A model generated the notes under the pieces. It ran no database searches and was not told the origin of the DNA. It worked only from the letters and a program-made list of their open reading frames with translations. This document shows, in pieces, positions 17,963-26,563 of a DNA stretch of 64,000 nucleotides. The stretch spans positions 1-64,000 of the forward strand of contig JAEXNR010000048.1 in the NCBI GenBank assembly GCA_023439505.1. The letters are read 5' to 3'. Made by a program: the position numbers and the translations under genes. The DNA comes from Bacillota bacterium (GTDB lineage: Bacteria; Bacillota; Clostridia; Lachnospirales; Lachnospiraceae). Within the stretch, counting starts at the first letter, position 1; each line of letters begins with the position of its first letter.

Positions 17963-18829
17963 ATGGATATGATTAAAATTGAAAATCTGTCATTCGAATA
18001 TATCAGACGCGATGAAGATGGCAATGTGGAATCAATCAATAAAGCAATCGATCAGGTTAATCTTAAGGTGGAAAAGGGAGACTTCGTAGCGATTCTCGGT
18101 GCCAACGGTTCCGGAAAGTCTACCCTGGCAAAGCACATCAATGCCATATTATATCCTACGGAGGGGAGTGTCTGGGTGAATGGACTGATGACCTCGCAGG
18201 AAAGTAATCTTTGGGATATCAGACAGGCTGCCGGTATGGTATTTCAAAATCCGGATAATCAGATCATCGCTACGGTGGTTGAAGAGGATGTGGGCTTTGG
18301 ACCGGAAAACTTAGGAATCCCAACGGATGAAATCTGGAAGAGGGTAGAAGAAAGTCTCGCTGCGGTTGGCATGCTAGAATTTCGAAATCAGTCCCCGAAT
18401 AAATTATCCGGCGGACAAAAACAACGGGTAGCCATTGCCGGAATTATGGCCATGAGACCTCAGTGTATTGTACTGGATGAACCTACAGCCATGCTGGATC
18501 CCAACGGACGCAAGGAAGTAATTGCAACCGTAAGAGAATTAAATCAAAGGGAAGGTGTCACTGTCCTTTTGATCACCCACCATATGGATGAAGTAATCTT
18601 CGCAGATAAGGTATTTGTCATGGACGGCGGCAGTGTTGTCATGCAGGGAACGCCAAGGGATATTTTCTCTAAGGTAGAAGAGATTAAACGATATCGGCTG
18701 GATGTCCCACAGGTGACAGAACTGGCCTATGAATTAAAGAAGGCGGGGTTAAATCTGCCGGATGGAATATTAACCGTTGAAGAATTGGTAAATACGCTTG
18801 CTGACCTAAAGCAGAAAGATGATAAATAG
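17963..18829 (+). CDS. ecfA1: ECF transporter ATPase A1
   Basis: 288 residues. Walker A GANGSGKST (46-54), signature LSGGQKQR, Walker B IVLDEPTAMLD and the H loop (ITHHMDE) are intact. With EcfA2 and EcfT it powers vitamin and cofactor uptake through exchangeable substrate-binding S components encoded elsewhere. The gene starts a three-gene operon. Confidence 0.95.
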   Translation: MDMIKIENLSFEYIRRDEDGNVESINKAIDQVNLKVEKGDFVAILGANGSGKSTLAKHINAILYPTEGSVWVNGLMTSQESNLWDIRQAAGMVFQNPDNQIIATVVEEDVGFGPENLGIPTDEIWKRVEESLAAVGMLEFRNQSPNKLSGGQKQRVAIAGIMAMRPQCIVLDEPTAMLDPNGRKEVIATVRELNQREGVTVLLITHHMDEVIFADKVFVMDGGSVVMQGTPRDIFSKVEEIKRYRLDVPQVTELAYELKKAGLNLPDGILTVEELVNTLADLKQKDDK

Positions 18830-18843
18830 CGCAGGTGATAAGA

Positions 18844-19686
18844 ATGCAGATAATATTTGATAAAGTGAATTATGTATATGGCAGCGGAACAGCCTTTGAG
18901 CGACATGCCATTAAAGACATCAGCTTCTCCATCGAAAAGGGAGAATTTATTGGATTAATCGGTCATACAGGATCCGGTAAATCAACACTGATTCAGCATA
19001 TGAATGGTTTGATGAAAGCAACCAGCGGGCATGTATACTTTAATGGGCAGGATATTTACGATAAGGAGTATAAGATTAAAAATTTGAGAAGCAAGGTAGG
19101 GCTGGTGTTTCAATATCCGGAACATCAATTGTTCGAAACCACTGTGTTTAAGGATGTAATCTTTGGCCCGGCCAATCTTGGTCTGGATAAATTAGAAGCC
19201 GAGCTTCGATCCTATGAAGCGTTAAAGATGGTGGGAATGGATGAGAGCTTATTGGATGCCTCCCCCTTTGAGCTGTCAGGAGGGCAGAAGAGAAGAGTTG
19301 CTATCGCAGGTGTTCTCGCAATGAAGCCCGATGTATTAATTTTGGATGAGCCAACAGCTGGACTGGATCCGAAGGGAAGAGATGACATCCTGGATCAGAT
19401 TGCGAAGCTTCACAAGGAAAGCGGGATGACCATTATTCTCGTAACCCATAGTATGGAAGATGTGGCAAATTATGTTGACCGGATTTTTGTTATGAATAAG
19501 GGAGAACTCATCTATAACCATACCACCAAGGAGGTCTTTGGCCAGTATAAGGAACTGGAGAAGATGCAGCTGGCAGCACCGCAGGTGACCTATGTGATGA
19601 ATTCGTTAAAAGAGAAGGGATTTCCGGTTCTTACGGATGCCACTACGGTGACTGAGGCAAAAAATGAAATCTTAAAATTATTCTGA
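18844..19686 (+). CDS. ecfA2: ECF transporter ATPase A2
   Basis: 280 residues from ATG 18844, which follows AGGTGAT; an in-frame GTG at 18835 overlaps that site. Walker A GHTGSGKST, signature LSGGQKRR, Walker B LILDEPTAGLD. It pairs with EcfA1 as an asymmetric ATPase dimer. Fourteen bases separate the two genes. Confidence 0.94.
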   Translation: MQIIFDKVNYVYGSGTAFERHAIKDISFSIEKGEFIGLIGHTGSGKSTLIQHMNGLMKATSGHVYFNGQDIYDKEYKIKNLRSKVGLVFQYPEHQLFETTVFKDVIFGPANLGLDKLEAELRSYEALKMVGMDESLLDASPFELSGGQKRRVAIAGVLAMKPDVLILDEPTAGLDPKGRDDILDQIAKLHKESGMTIILVTHSMEDVANYVDRIFVMNKGELIYNHTTKEVFGQYKELEKMQLAAPQVTYVMNSLKEKGFPVLTDATTVTEAKNEILKLF

Positions 19687-19744
19687 TAGAGGAACGGAGG
19701 CAGATGACAACTTCATCTGCGAAACAGAGGAAAGTGAGAACGTT

Positions 19745-20548
19745 ATGATCAAAGATATTACGATAGGACAATATTACCCTTCCAATTCCATATTGCACCG
19801 GCTTGACCCGAGAGTAAAATTATCCGTTACCTTTTTATTTATTATATCACTATTTTTATTTCAGAATAATTTTTATGAATATATTTTGGTAACAGTATTT
19901 TTAGTGGCGGTAATTAAGCTGTCCAAAGTTCCCTTTGGCTACATTATAAGGGGTCTGAAAGCGATTGCTATCCTTCTTATATTTACCTTGTTTTTTAATT
20001 TGTTTCTGACCCCGGGTGAGCCGATTTTTCAATACTCGTTTATCAAGATTACAAAGGAGGGAATTCGGCTGTCTGCCTTTATGGCAATTCGTCTGACGTA
20101 TTTAATTATCGGTTCTTCCCTTATGACCTTTACGACGACACCTAATCAGCTTACAGACGGCTTGGAGAAGCTGTTATGGCCGCTGCGCCATATCAAGGTG
20201 CCGGTTCATGAGATATCGATGATGATGTCCATTGCACTGCGTTTTATCCCCATCCTGATGGAAGAGACGGATAAGATCATGAAGGCACAGATGGCAAGAG
20301 GAGCGGACTTTGAAACCGGAGGATTAATTAAGCGGGCAAAGAGCCTGATTCCTCTTCTGGTACCTCTTTTTGTATCCGCATTTCGAAGAGCCAATGATCT
20401 GGCGATGGCGATGGAGGCCCGGTGTTATCGTGGTGGGGAAGGAAGAACAAAGATGAAGCCGCTGCGTTATCAAAGAAGAGATTTCCTGGCTTATTTTGTT
20501 TTCATGATATATTTAGCCGGCGTAATTGTGATTGGGATCATGCTGTAA
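19745..20548 (+). CDS. ecfT: ECF transporter transmembrane subunit T
   Basis: 267 residues with hydrophobic segments near residues 25-60, 65-90 and 105-125 and a last one at 245-265. The cytoplasmic coupling helices carry two ARG-type motifs (QMARGADF and EARCYRGG, here ARC in the second), which fit into EcfA grooves. It scaffolds S components. Confidence 0.94.
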   Translation: MIKDITIGQYYPSNSILHRLDPRVKLSVTFLFIISLFLFQNNFYEYILVTVFLVAVIKLSKVPFGYIIRGLKAIAILLIFTLFFNLFLTPGEPIFQYSFIKITKEGIRLSAFMAIRLTYLIIGSSLMTFTTTPNQLTDGLEKLLWPLRHIKVPVHEISMMMSIALRFIPILMEETDKIMKAQMARGADFETGGLIKRAKSLIPLLVPLFVSAFRRANDLAMAMEARCYRGGEGRTKMKPLRYQRRDFLAYFVFMIYLAGVIVIGIML

Positions 20549-20741
20549 TGGATGATTCTGCCGGTGTAGAATAAATTTTCAGAGGAATGATCTCAAGTTT
20601 AATATTGGAAAATAATGTAAACTATGACTTTTCGTCTGATAAGTTAAGCAAAGACGTTCCTGATGAGGATGAATGGAATTCAGTTTCAGAAATCGGAGCA
20701 GTTTTGTATAGAAGTTGTGAAAGATAGAGAGGCTATCCCAT

Positions 20742-21491
20742 ATGAAGCGAATGATGCTGGTGATTGCATATGATGGCACAGGTTATTGCGGCTGGCAGCT
20801 CCAGCCGGGACAGATTACCGTAGAAAAGGTGATCAATGATACCTTGTCCGAATTGCTGAAAGAAGAGATTAAAGTGATAGGGGCCAGCAGAACTGATTCC
20901 GGTGTGCATGCCAGAGGAAATGTGGCTGTATTTGATACAAATTCACGGATTCCTCCGGAAAAGATATGTTTTGCTTTAAATCAAAGATTACCGGAGGATA
21001 TTCGTATTATGGAGTCCCGGGAAGTGGATCAGGCATTTCATCCACGGCGGATCAAGGGGCAAAAGACATACGAATATCATATTTTAAATCGAAGAATAGC
21101 ATTGCCCACCAAACGTCTGTATGCGGCATTTATCTATTATGATTTGGACATCGCTAAAATGCAGGAAGCTGCAAACTATCTTGTGGGTGAACATGATTTC
21201 AAGAGCTTTTGCTCTGTTAAAACACAAGTTCAGGATACCGTCAGAATAATTTATCGTCTGCAGGTAACGAAAATGGAAGATATGATTACAATATCAGTAA
21301 CAGGCAATGGTTTTCTGTATAATATGGTAAGAATTATTGCAGGTACGCTGATTGAGGCAGGAAGAGGTGCTTTCCCGCCGGAGCAGGTGATGACCATGCT
21401 AAAGGGATGTGACAGAGCCCTGGCAGGGCCGACAGCGCCTGCTCACGGCTTAACGCTTATGAAAATTGATTACGATAGTGATGATAAATAA
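20742..21491 (+). CDS. truA: tRNA pseudouridine(38-40) synthase
   Basis: 249 residues. The catalytic aspartate lies in GASRTDSGVHA, and the FLYNMVRIIAG segment is typical of TruA. It modifies the anticodon arm of many tRNAs. It follows ecfT at 193 bases, a conserved pairing in Firmicutes; no promoter was recognised in the gap. Confidence 0.95.
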   Translation: MKRMMLVIAYDGTGYCGWQLQPGQITVEKVINDTLSELLKEEIKVIGASRTDSGVHARGNVAVFDTNSRIPPEKICFALNQRLPEDIRIMESREVDQAFHPRRIKGQKTYEYHILNRRIALPTKRLYAAFIYYDLDIAKMQEAANYLVGEHDFKSFCSVKTQVQDTVRIIYRLQVTKMEDMITISVTGNGFLYNMVRIIAGTLIEAGRGAFPPEQVMTMLKGCDRALAGPTAPAHGLTLMKIDYDSDDK

Positions 21492-21525
21492 TCAGAGAAC
21501 ATACCTCCGGAAAGAAACATGACAA

Positions 21526-21565
21526 GATTACGAAAAGAGCACGAAGAGATTACGAAAAGAACACG
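21526..21565 (+). repeat. Short tandem duplication after truA
   Basis: GATTACGAAAAGAGCACG (21526-21543) recurs as GATTACGAAAAGAACACG (21548-21565), one mismatch, 22-base period. It lies in non-coding DNA; probably replication slippage. Confidence 0.6.
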
Positions 21566-21637
21566 GTGTATTTCATAGGAAAGAAATGTGTAGAAGGATC
21601 GATAATCGCTTCATCATAGGTGTAAAGGGGGATTTTA

Positions 21638-22327
21638 TTGTTTCATTTTTCAACAGATCTAAATAGTATTAATGATACCACCATTATTCTCAGGCTGATG
21701 TTAGCAGTGATACTTGGCGGCACAATCGGGTTCGAACGCGGAAGGACGGGACGTCCGGCAGGACTTAGAACTCATATTCTGGTCTGCCTTGGGGCAGCGC
21801 TGGCAATTATGACCAACCAATACGTGGTTCAGGTATACGGTGTGGGTGATCCAACCAGATTAGCTGCTCAGGTAATATCGGGAATAGGTTTTCTAGGGGT
21901 GGGTACCATTGTTGTAACCGGAAGGCATCAGGTAAAGGGACTTACGACAGCGGCGGCACTATGGGCCACAGCATGTATGGGACTTGCAATCGGAATCGGG
22001 TTTTATAAGGCTGCAATATTTTCCTGTATTTTGATTACCTTTGTTACCGTTGTATTGCATCGGATTGATAATATTATATTGTCAAAATCTAAAATTATTG
22101 ATCTCTATGTGGAGTTTGGAAATACGGTTTCCATTACTGCCGTTTTAGAAAAAATAAAAGAACTGGAGCTTCATATAGATGCAACCGAAATAGTCAGGCC
22201 GCAGTTTGGTAATAACTCCCGTACGGCAGCAATACTGACATTGCGATTAAAGCAAAAAAGAGCAAGACTTGATATTGTGGCAAGAGTCCACGAAATAGAG
22301 GGAGTTGACTTTGCGGAGGAAATATGA
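21638..22327 (+). CDS. MgtC/SapB family membrane protein
   Basis: 229 residues from TTG 21638 after AAAGGGG. The N-terminal half has about four hydrophobic helices with the family motif GFERGRTGRPAGLRTHILVCLGAAL, then GIGFLGVGTI and TTAAALWATACMGLAIGIG. The C-terminal soluble domain (about 150-229) resembles an ACT-like module. Family members affect magnesium homeostasis and virulence in some bacteria; the role here is unproven. Confidence 0.85.
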   Translation: MFHFSTDLNSINDTTIILRLMLAVILGGTIGFERGRTGRPAGLRTHILVCLGAALAIMTNQYVVQVYGVGDPTRLAAQVISGIGFLGVGTIVVTGRHQVKGLTTAAALWATACMGLAIGIGFYKAAIFSCILITFVTVVLHRIDNIILSKSKIIDLYVEFGNTVSITAVLEKIKELELHIDATEIVRPQFGNNSRTAAILTLRLKQKRARLDIVARVHEIEGVDFAEEI

Positions 22328-22411
22328 TCTGGCATATAGTATAGAAATTCCCTTAGGGAATGATGATAGTAAATTATTTGCTTATTTTACAGGATATCTT
22401 CCGGAAAATAC

Positions 22412-22440
22412 TTGACACGCCCGGCAACATGTTATATAAT
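22412..22440 (+). promoter_or_regulatory. Consensus promoter of rplM-rpsI
   Basis: Perfect TTGACA (22412-22417) and TATAAT (22435-22440) with a 17-base spacer, 165 bases before rplM. One of the strongest promoters in the window by sequence. Confidence 0.9.
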
Positions 22441-22446
22441 TATGAA

Positions 22447-22604
22447 TCGTGACGTGAGAATACTAAACCAAAGCCCCGGTAACAGTATTTGAGATCGTGA
22501 TTAGTTAAAATAGTTGCAGTAACCTGCTATAAGACAAGTTATTGCCATAAATAACGTGAAAAATATATTATTTGGAAATTACATTTTCATAAGGAGGAAA
22601 ACCG
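22447..22604 (+). promoter_or_regulatory. rplM leader, L13-leader type position
   Basis: About 155 transcribed bases precede rplM. AATACT (near 22460) can pair with AGTATT (near 22485) around a CCCCGG core, and GCAGTAACCTGC forms a second small hairpin. An autoregulatory L13 leader is known in Firmicutes in this position; whether this RNA matches that family needs a covariance search. Confidence 0.5.
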
Positions 22605-23039
22605 ATGAAAAGTTACATGGCTAGTCCGTCAACAATCGAAAAGAAATGGTACGTAGTTGATGCTACAGGACATACATTGGGCCGTCTCTCTTCAGAGATC
22701 GCTTCTATATTAAGAGGAAAAAACAAACCAACCTTCACACCTCATATTGATACAGGTGATTATGTAATAGTTGTTAATGCGGATAAGATTAAAGTTACAG
22801 GTAAGAAATTAGAGCAGAAGATCTATTACAATCACTCAGATTATCCAGGTGGTATGAGAGAAACAAAGCTGGCTGAGATGTTAGTGAAGAAACCTACCGA
22901 CGTTATCACTCTTGCAGTAAAGGGAATGCTTCCTAAGGGACCTTTGGGAAGATCCATGATTACAAAGCTTCACGTGTTTGCAGGACCGGAACATACACAT
23001 GCAGCTCAGAAACCTGAAGTATTAGAGATTAAATATTAA
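22605..23039 (+). CDS. rplM: 50S ribosomal protein L13
   Basis: 144 residues, with the L13 motifs KKWYVVDATGHTLGRLSSEIA and GMLPKGPLGRSM. It initiates 50S assembly. Cotranscribed with rpsI. Confidence 0.97.
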   Translation: MKSYMASPSTIEKKWYVVDATGHTLGRLSSEIASILRGKNKPTFTPHIDTGDYVIVVNADKIKVTGKKLEQKIYYNHSDYPGGMRETKLAEMLVKKPTDVITLAVKGMLPKGPLGRSMITKLHVFAGPEHTHAAQKPEVLEIKY

Positions 23040-23067
23040 TTGGTGAGGTTGAAAGGAGGAAATAACA

Positions 23068-23460
23068 GTGGCTAAGGCAAGATATTATGGAACAGGAAGA
23101 AGAAAGAGCAGTATCGCAAGAGTATACTTATTACCTGGTACAGGTAAAGTTACGATAAATAAAAGAGATATGGATAGCTATTTTGGTTTAGATACTTTGA
23201 AATTAATCGTTCGTCAACCATTGGCAATTACCGATACACAGGATAAATTTGATATCATGGTAAATGTTAAAGGTGGTGGCTTTACAGGTCAGGCTGGAGC
23301 AATCAGACACGGTATCTCCAGAGCATTATTGCAGGCAGATTCTGATTACCGTCCGGTTTTAAAGAAAGCTGGTTTCTTAACAAGAGATCCAAGAATGAAG
23401 GAAAGAAAGAAGTACGGTTTAAAAGCAGCTCGTCGTGCTCCTCAGTTCTCAAAGAGATAA
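23068..23460 (+). CDS. rpsI: 30S ribosomal protein S9; integration target
   Basis: 130 residues from GTG 23068, ending in the basic tail RRAPQFSKR that reaches the P-site tRNA anticodon. Its last codons and stop (TCA AAG AGA TAA) are the attachment core used by the elements downstream, and the reading frame stays intact, so insertion did not damage the protein. Confidence 0.97.
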   Translation: MAKARYYGTGRRKSSIARVYLLPGTGKVTINKRDMDSYFGLDTLKLIVRQPLAITDTQDKFDIMVNVKGGGFTGQAGAIRHGISRALLQADSDYRPVLKKAGFLTRDPRMKERKKYGLKAARRAPQFSKR

Positions 23461-23462
23461 TA
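23446..23462. other. attL: rpsI 3' end core
   Basis: The sequence TTCTCAAAGAGATAATA covers the last rpsI codons. TCTC-AAA-GAGA is itself a small inverted repeat, as expected of a tyrosine-recombinase core. Near copies occur at 37204-37215, 45644-45657 and 49093-49103. Confidence 0.75.
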
Positions 23463-23474
23463 AGAATAATAATG

Positions 23475-23512
23475 AAAGCCTTGAAAACTCAGTGTTTCAA
23501 GGCTTTTTCTTT
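23475..23512 (+). terminator. Rightward terminator after rpsI
   Basis: AAAGCCTTGAAA pairs with TTTCAAGGCTTT around a short loop, then T-rich TTTTTCTTT. It lies inside element 1 if the core is at the rpsI stop, so the element appears to supply the rpsI operon terminator. Confidence 0.88.
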
Positions 23513-23527
23513 GCTTTAAAATAGTGA

Positions 23528-23548
23528 TTTGTTGTGAATTTGTTGTGA
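23528..23548 (+). repeat. Left arm-type direct repeats of element 1
   Basis: Two copies of TTTGTTGTGA (23528-23537 and 23539-23548) with an 11-base period, just past the int stop. The right end carries the matching pair at 37067-37087. Such pairs are typical integrase arm-binding sites. Confidence 0.65.
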
Positions 23549-23554
23549 GCTAAT

Positions 23555-24739
23555 TTATTTTACTAATTTCAATTCAATGATTTCAGCAGTTTTCTTTCTG
23601 GTTGAGGCCAGAACATCCGCATATATGTCTGCTGTGATCCCAATATCAGAATGGCCTAGATGATCTGATACCACCTTAATATCCACGCCACTATTCAGCA
23701 GGAGTGTAGCATTGCAGTGTCGGAGAGAGTGCAGCGTTAGGAAGTCAAAATCGGTACCTACTATGCGCCTTCGGAAAGAAGTGTTCAGGCTACTTCTATC
23801 TTTGTAATTCCCGGTATCGGATGTAAATACCATTTCAGGATGTACGAACGTTTCATATTGGGCGATCTGCAGCTCTAGTTGATGCTTTTTATGTTCCTTA
23901 AGCAGTTCAGCTATGGAATCACTCATTGAAATATAGCGCCGGCTGCTCTTGCTTTTGGGAGTAGTAAGAAAGTGCTTACCTCCTACGTCAGATAAGGTAT
24001 GCCGTATGGTAATAGTCTTATTCGTATAATCTATATCATCCCATTGAAGCCCCAGACATTCCCCGGATCGCATTCCGGTGAATAGGAGCAGTTTAACAAT
24101 AGTATTAAGAACAGAATAATCTTGAAAGAGATCCAGGAACAGAGGAAGTTCATTCTCGGTTAAATAATTGCGTTTCTCTTCAAGAGTAGCTTTCTTAGAT
24201 GGGAGAATAACATTTCTGGCCGGTGACTCCTTCATATAATCCTGAGTGACTGCAAATGTAAATATACTCTGTAGGATTGTGTATAACTTCTTAGAATTTG
24301 ATGGTGACAGTGGAATTTCTTTTCCATCTTTGCCAGGACTGTTGTGATTGGCAAAGAAGTTTGTTAGCATACCCGGGGTAATCTCTTTTAGCTTCTTATT
24401 GCCAAAATAATCATTGAAGTGATAGGTAACCATCTTCTCGTAATTGTAGGCTGTAATGGGCTTTAATTTGTTTGTAGCATACACTTTGAAGTAATCCTCT
24501 GACAGCTCCTTAAATCTCATATTCTCATTGAATGCCGACAGACCCTTGCAGCGGTTCTTGAAGTTGATATATTCCTCCTTGGCCAGTTTATCAGCTTTCT
24601 TTTCGGTCATTCCTTCCGGAGGGGTGAAGGTAGTCGTCTTCCGGATCTGCTTCCCTTCTGCGGTCATTCCCATGGCAACGGTGAAGGTATAGCTGTTGCC
24701 TCGCTTGACGATTCCTGTGTCGATTCTGATTGATTTCAT
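23555..24739 (-). CDS. int: Tyrosine integrase of element 1
   Basis: 394 residues from ATG 24739 (MKSIRIDTGIVKRG), which follows AAAGGAT on the minus strand; an upstream in-frame start would pass through the ribosome-binding site. N-terminal arm-binding domain, core-binding helices (residues about 70-180) and catalytic domain with R in FTGMRSGECLGL, K/R in KSKSSRRYI, HSLRH, LGHSD and the nucleophile Y in ITADIYADV. It should integrate the element at rpsI. It reads toward rpsI, ending about 95 bases from its stop. Confidence 0.93.
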   Translation of the reverse strand: MKSIRIDTGIVKRGNSYTFTVAMGMTAEGKQIRKTTTFTPPEGMTEKKADKLAKEEYINFKNRCKGLSAFNENMRFKELSEDYFKVYATNKLKPITAYNYEKMVTYHFNDYFGNKKLKEITPGMLTNFFANHNSPGKDGKEIPLSPSNSKKLYTILQSIFTFAVTQDYMKESPARNVILPSKKATLEEKRNYLTENELPLFLDLFQDYSVLNTIVKLLLFTGMRSGECLGLQWDDIDYTNKTITIRHTLSDVGGKHFLTTPKSKSSRRYISMSDSIAELLKEHKKHQLELQIAQYETFVHPEMVFTSDTGNYKDRSSLNTSFRRRIVGTDFDFLTLHSLRHCNATLLLNSGVDIKVVSDHLGHSDIGITADIYADVLASTRKKTAEIIELKLVK

Positions 24740-24785
24740 TTCAACATCCTTTCTTAAGAACACCTGTTTTGTGGTGACTTGAAGC

Positions 24786-24832
24786 AAGGCTTGTGGTATA
24801 ATGGTTATGTGGATTGGCATTATACAAGCCTT
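24786..24832. promoter_or_regulatory. Large inverted repeat upstream of int
   Basis: AAGGCTTGTGGTATAATG (24786-24803) pairs with CATTATACAAGCCTT (24818-24832), one bulged base. TATAAT appears on both strands inside the arms, so it may hold the int promoter together with a repressor or Int site. Confidence 0.5.
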
Positions 24833-24894
24833 ATGGTTTATAGTGTCATTTATGAAAGCCGTCTCTGTTCGCTGCAGGGGCGGTTTTTTATTGT

Positions 24895-25344
24895 TTAATC
24901 ATCCGCTTCAGCTTCTTTTATTAGCATTCTGTTTTTCAGTGTACTATCAATAGTATATTTTATATATGCTTCTGAGACTTCTTGGAATTTCTTCAAATCA
25001 TCATATTCAAGTGCAAAGATATTACCTATAGGATCTTTAATAAAAGGAGGATGTTCAGAATCATAAATGATTAAATATTGCATATCTAGCAACATTTGTT
25101 GGAACCCACGCATCTTAAGGTTTTCATCTTCGAAAGGTGAAAAAATTCCAATAAGTTTTGCTATGTCGGTTTGTAAAGTGGAGGCTATTTGCTCTAATAC
25201 GCTATTTGGAATTTCAACTTCTCCTTTTTCGTATTTACGGATGGAACTTTCAACTTTTCCTATATGATCAGCCAATTCACGCTGCGTCATTTTCATTTTC
25301 TTTCTTGCGGCTTTTATATTAAGACCGATTAATACGTTATTCAA
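24895..25344 (-). CDS. XRE-family repressor of element 1 (Stl-like position)
   Basis: 149 residues from TTG 25344, which follows GGAGGT on the minus strand. N-terminal helix-turn-helix (ARKKMKMTQRELADHIGKVESSIRKYEKGEVEIPNSVLEQIASTL, cut across two helices), then a C-terminal domain of about 85 residues without a recognised fold or protease motif. Divergent from the Cro-like gene, it resembles the master repressors of phages and satellites. The C-terminal part could sense an inducer protein. Confidence 0.85.
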   Translation of the reverse strand: MNNVLIGLNIKAARKKMKMTQRELADHIGKVESSIRKYEKGEVEIPNSVLEQIASTLQTDIAKLIGIFSPFEDENLKMRGFQQMLLDMQYLIIYDSEHPPFIKDPIGNIFALEYDDLKKFQEVSEAYIKYTIDSTLKNRMLIKEAEADD

Positions 25345-25374
25345 ATTATCACCTCCTGGATTTAAGATAACACA

Positions 25375-25497
25375 AGCGATAATTAAATTCAAGTATTTCT
25401 TAAGAAAAACATTGACAACGATAATTTAAAGGTTTATCATTTGTGTGAAATCGCATTTTAATTATCGCTATAGAAAGGAGTGTCAATTTGATTATCG
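25375..25497. promoter_or_regulatory. Divergent switch region with four CGATAAT half-sites
   Basis: A rightward promoter TTGACA (25412-25417), 17 bases, TATCAT (25435-25440). CGATAAT occurs at 25377-25383 and 25419-25425, and its complement ATTATCG at 25461-25467 and 25491-25497. The outer copies extend to a perfect 13-bp inverted pair, AGCGATAATTAAA at 25375-25387 and TTTAATTATCGCT at 25457-25469. These are the likely operators for the two flanking XRE proteins. Confidence 0.75.
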
Positions 25498-25685
25498 ATA
25501 CTAAAAAGTATAATTTACTACTGGCTAATAACAGTATGTCAGTAAAAGAACTGTCAGAATTGTCAGGGGTAGCAGAAGTGACCTTGTGCCGCATAAGGAG
25601 CGGTGTACAAGTGGCAAGGCCTCAAACTTTAGGTAAAATAGCAAAAGCTCTAAATTGTAAGGTTGAAGATTTTATCAATGATTAA
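25488..25685 (+). CDS. Cro-like XRE regulator
   Basis: 65 residues from TTG 25488 with AAAGGAG upstream. A single helix-turn-helix (LANNSMSVKELSELSGVAEVTL then VARPQTLGKIAKALN). It stands opposite the larger repressor, the Cro or Str position. The start codon overlaps the last ATTATCG operator. Confidence 0.8.
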   Translation: MIIDTKKYNLLLANNSMSVKELSELSGVAEVTLCRIRSGVQVARPQTLGKIAKALNCKVEDFIND

Positions 25686-25699
25686 AGAAAGGAGGCATT

Positions 25700-25870
25700 A
25701 TGGCAGATCAGAGAATCAATATCATCCTTGAAGAGGTTGACGAGGAATTTAGTATTCCTTCATACATGGAATCATATGTGAAGCGAGGAATCGCAAGAGC
25801 ATTGAAGCGGATCGATCAGCAGAAGGAGTTACTTAATGATTTGAAATTAGAATTAACAGAGGCTATGTGA
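25700..25870 (+). CDS. Small acidic protein, unknown
   Basis: 56 residues (MADQRINIILEEVDEEFSIP at the start), with AAAGGAGG before the ATG. The second half is helical and charged. Not recognised. It shares the early transcript with the Cro-like and excisionase-like genes. Confidence 0.7.
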   Translation: MADQRINIILEEVDEEFSIPSYMESYVKRGIARALKRIDQQKELLNDLKLELTEAM

Positions 25871-25886
25871 GAGGAGAGGAAGATTT

Positions 25887-26096
25887 ATGACTGTAATAAA
25901 AGGAATTGAAGTTCCTACGATGGTAACCATTAATCGAGCATCAGAGCTAACCGGGGTATCATATAGCTATATAAGGCAGCTATGCCTGACAAAGCAAATT
26001 GTATTCGTTAAAACTGGATGTAAATACCTGATTAATTTGGAAAAGTTCGTTGCGTTTCTAAATGGTGAGCCGGAGCAATTAATTGAACGGAGGTAA
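25887..26096 (+). CDS. Excisionase-like helix-turn-helix protein
   Basis: 69 residues with a winged-helix, MerR/excisionase-type core (VTINRASELTGVSYSYIRQLC then FVKTGCKYLINLEKFVAFLNG). Such proteins bind the element arms and favour excision, or activate int as AlpA does. The position early in the rightward operon supports this. Confidence 0.75.
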   Translation: MTVIKGIEVPTMVTINRASELTGVSYSYIRQLCLTKQIVFVKTGCKYLINLEKFVAFLNGEPEQLIERR

Positions 26097-26101
26097 ATAT
26101 A

Positions 26102-26563
26102 ATGGCAAAGTTGGATGATCTCACCGGAAGAAGATTTGGAAGTCTTATTGTTTTGAAAAAGGAAGACAATCATATTTGTCCAAGCGGCGTATATGTGACC
26201 ATATGGCGCTGTAGGTGCGATTGTGGACAAGAAAAACGGGTGATGGCGAAGCACTTAAAAGAAGGTGTTATAAAATCATGCGGTTGTATTCAAGGCAAAA
26301 CGACTTTTTACAAAGGAACAAGAGTAGCATTAATAAATGATAATGTAAAAATTCATAAAAATAATAAATCGGGATGCAGGGGTGTTTGCTGGAATAAAAG
26401 CCATGATAAATGGATGGCCTATATTAACTTGGCAAAGAAACCGTACAACCTTGGACTTTATGACAAACTGGATGATGCGATTAAGGCTAGGAAGGCGGCG
26501 GAAGAACGCCTATATAATCCGGTAATTGAAGAATATGCAGCAATGATTGAGGCAGGTGAGTAG
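26102..26563 (+). CDS. AP2-domain-like phage protein
   Basis: 153 residues. The N-terminal half starts LTGRRFGSLIVLKK and has a cysteine cluster (CRCDCG and SCGC); the C-terminal half (GCRGVCWNKSHDKWMAYI, LGLYDKLDDAIKARKAAEE) matches AP2-type DNA-binding proteins found in phages, often linked to HNH homing endonucleases. No HNH nuclease motif is visible, so a DNA-binding role is more likely. Confidence 0.75.
   Translation: MAKLDDLTGRRFGSLIVLKKEDNHICPSGVYVTIWRCRCDCGQEKRVMAKHLKEGVIKSCGCIQGKTTFYKGTRVALINDNVKIHKNNKSGCRGVCWNKSHDKWMAYINLAKKPYNLGLYDKLDDAIKARKAAEERLYNPVIEEYAAMIEAGE

Noticed and set aside
23446..23470. tRNA gene as attachment site
   Set aside because: No cloverleaf can be formed here; the core is the 3' end of rpsI.
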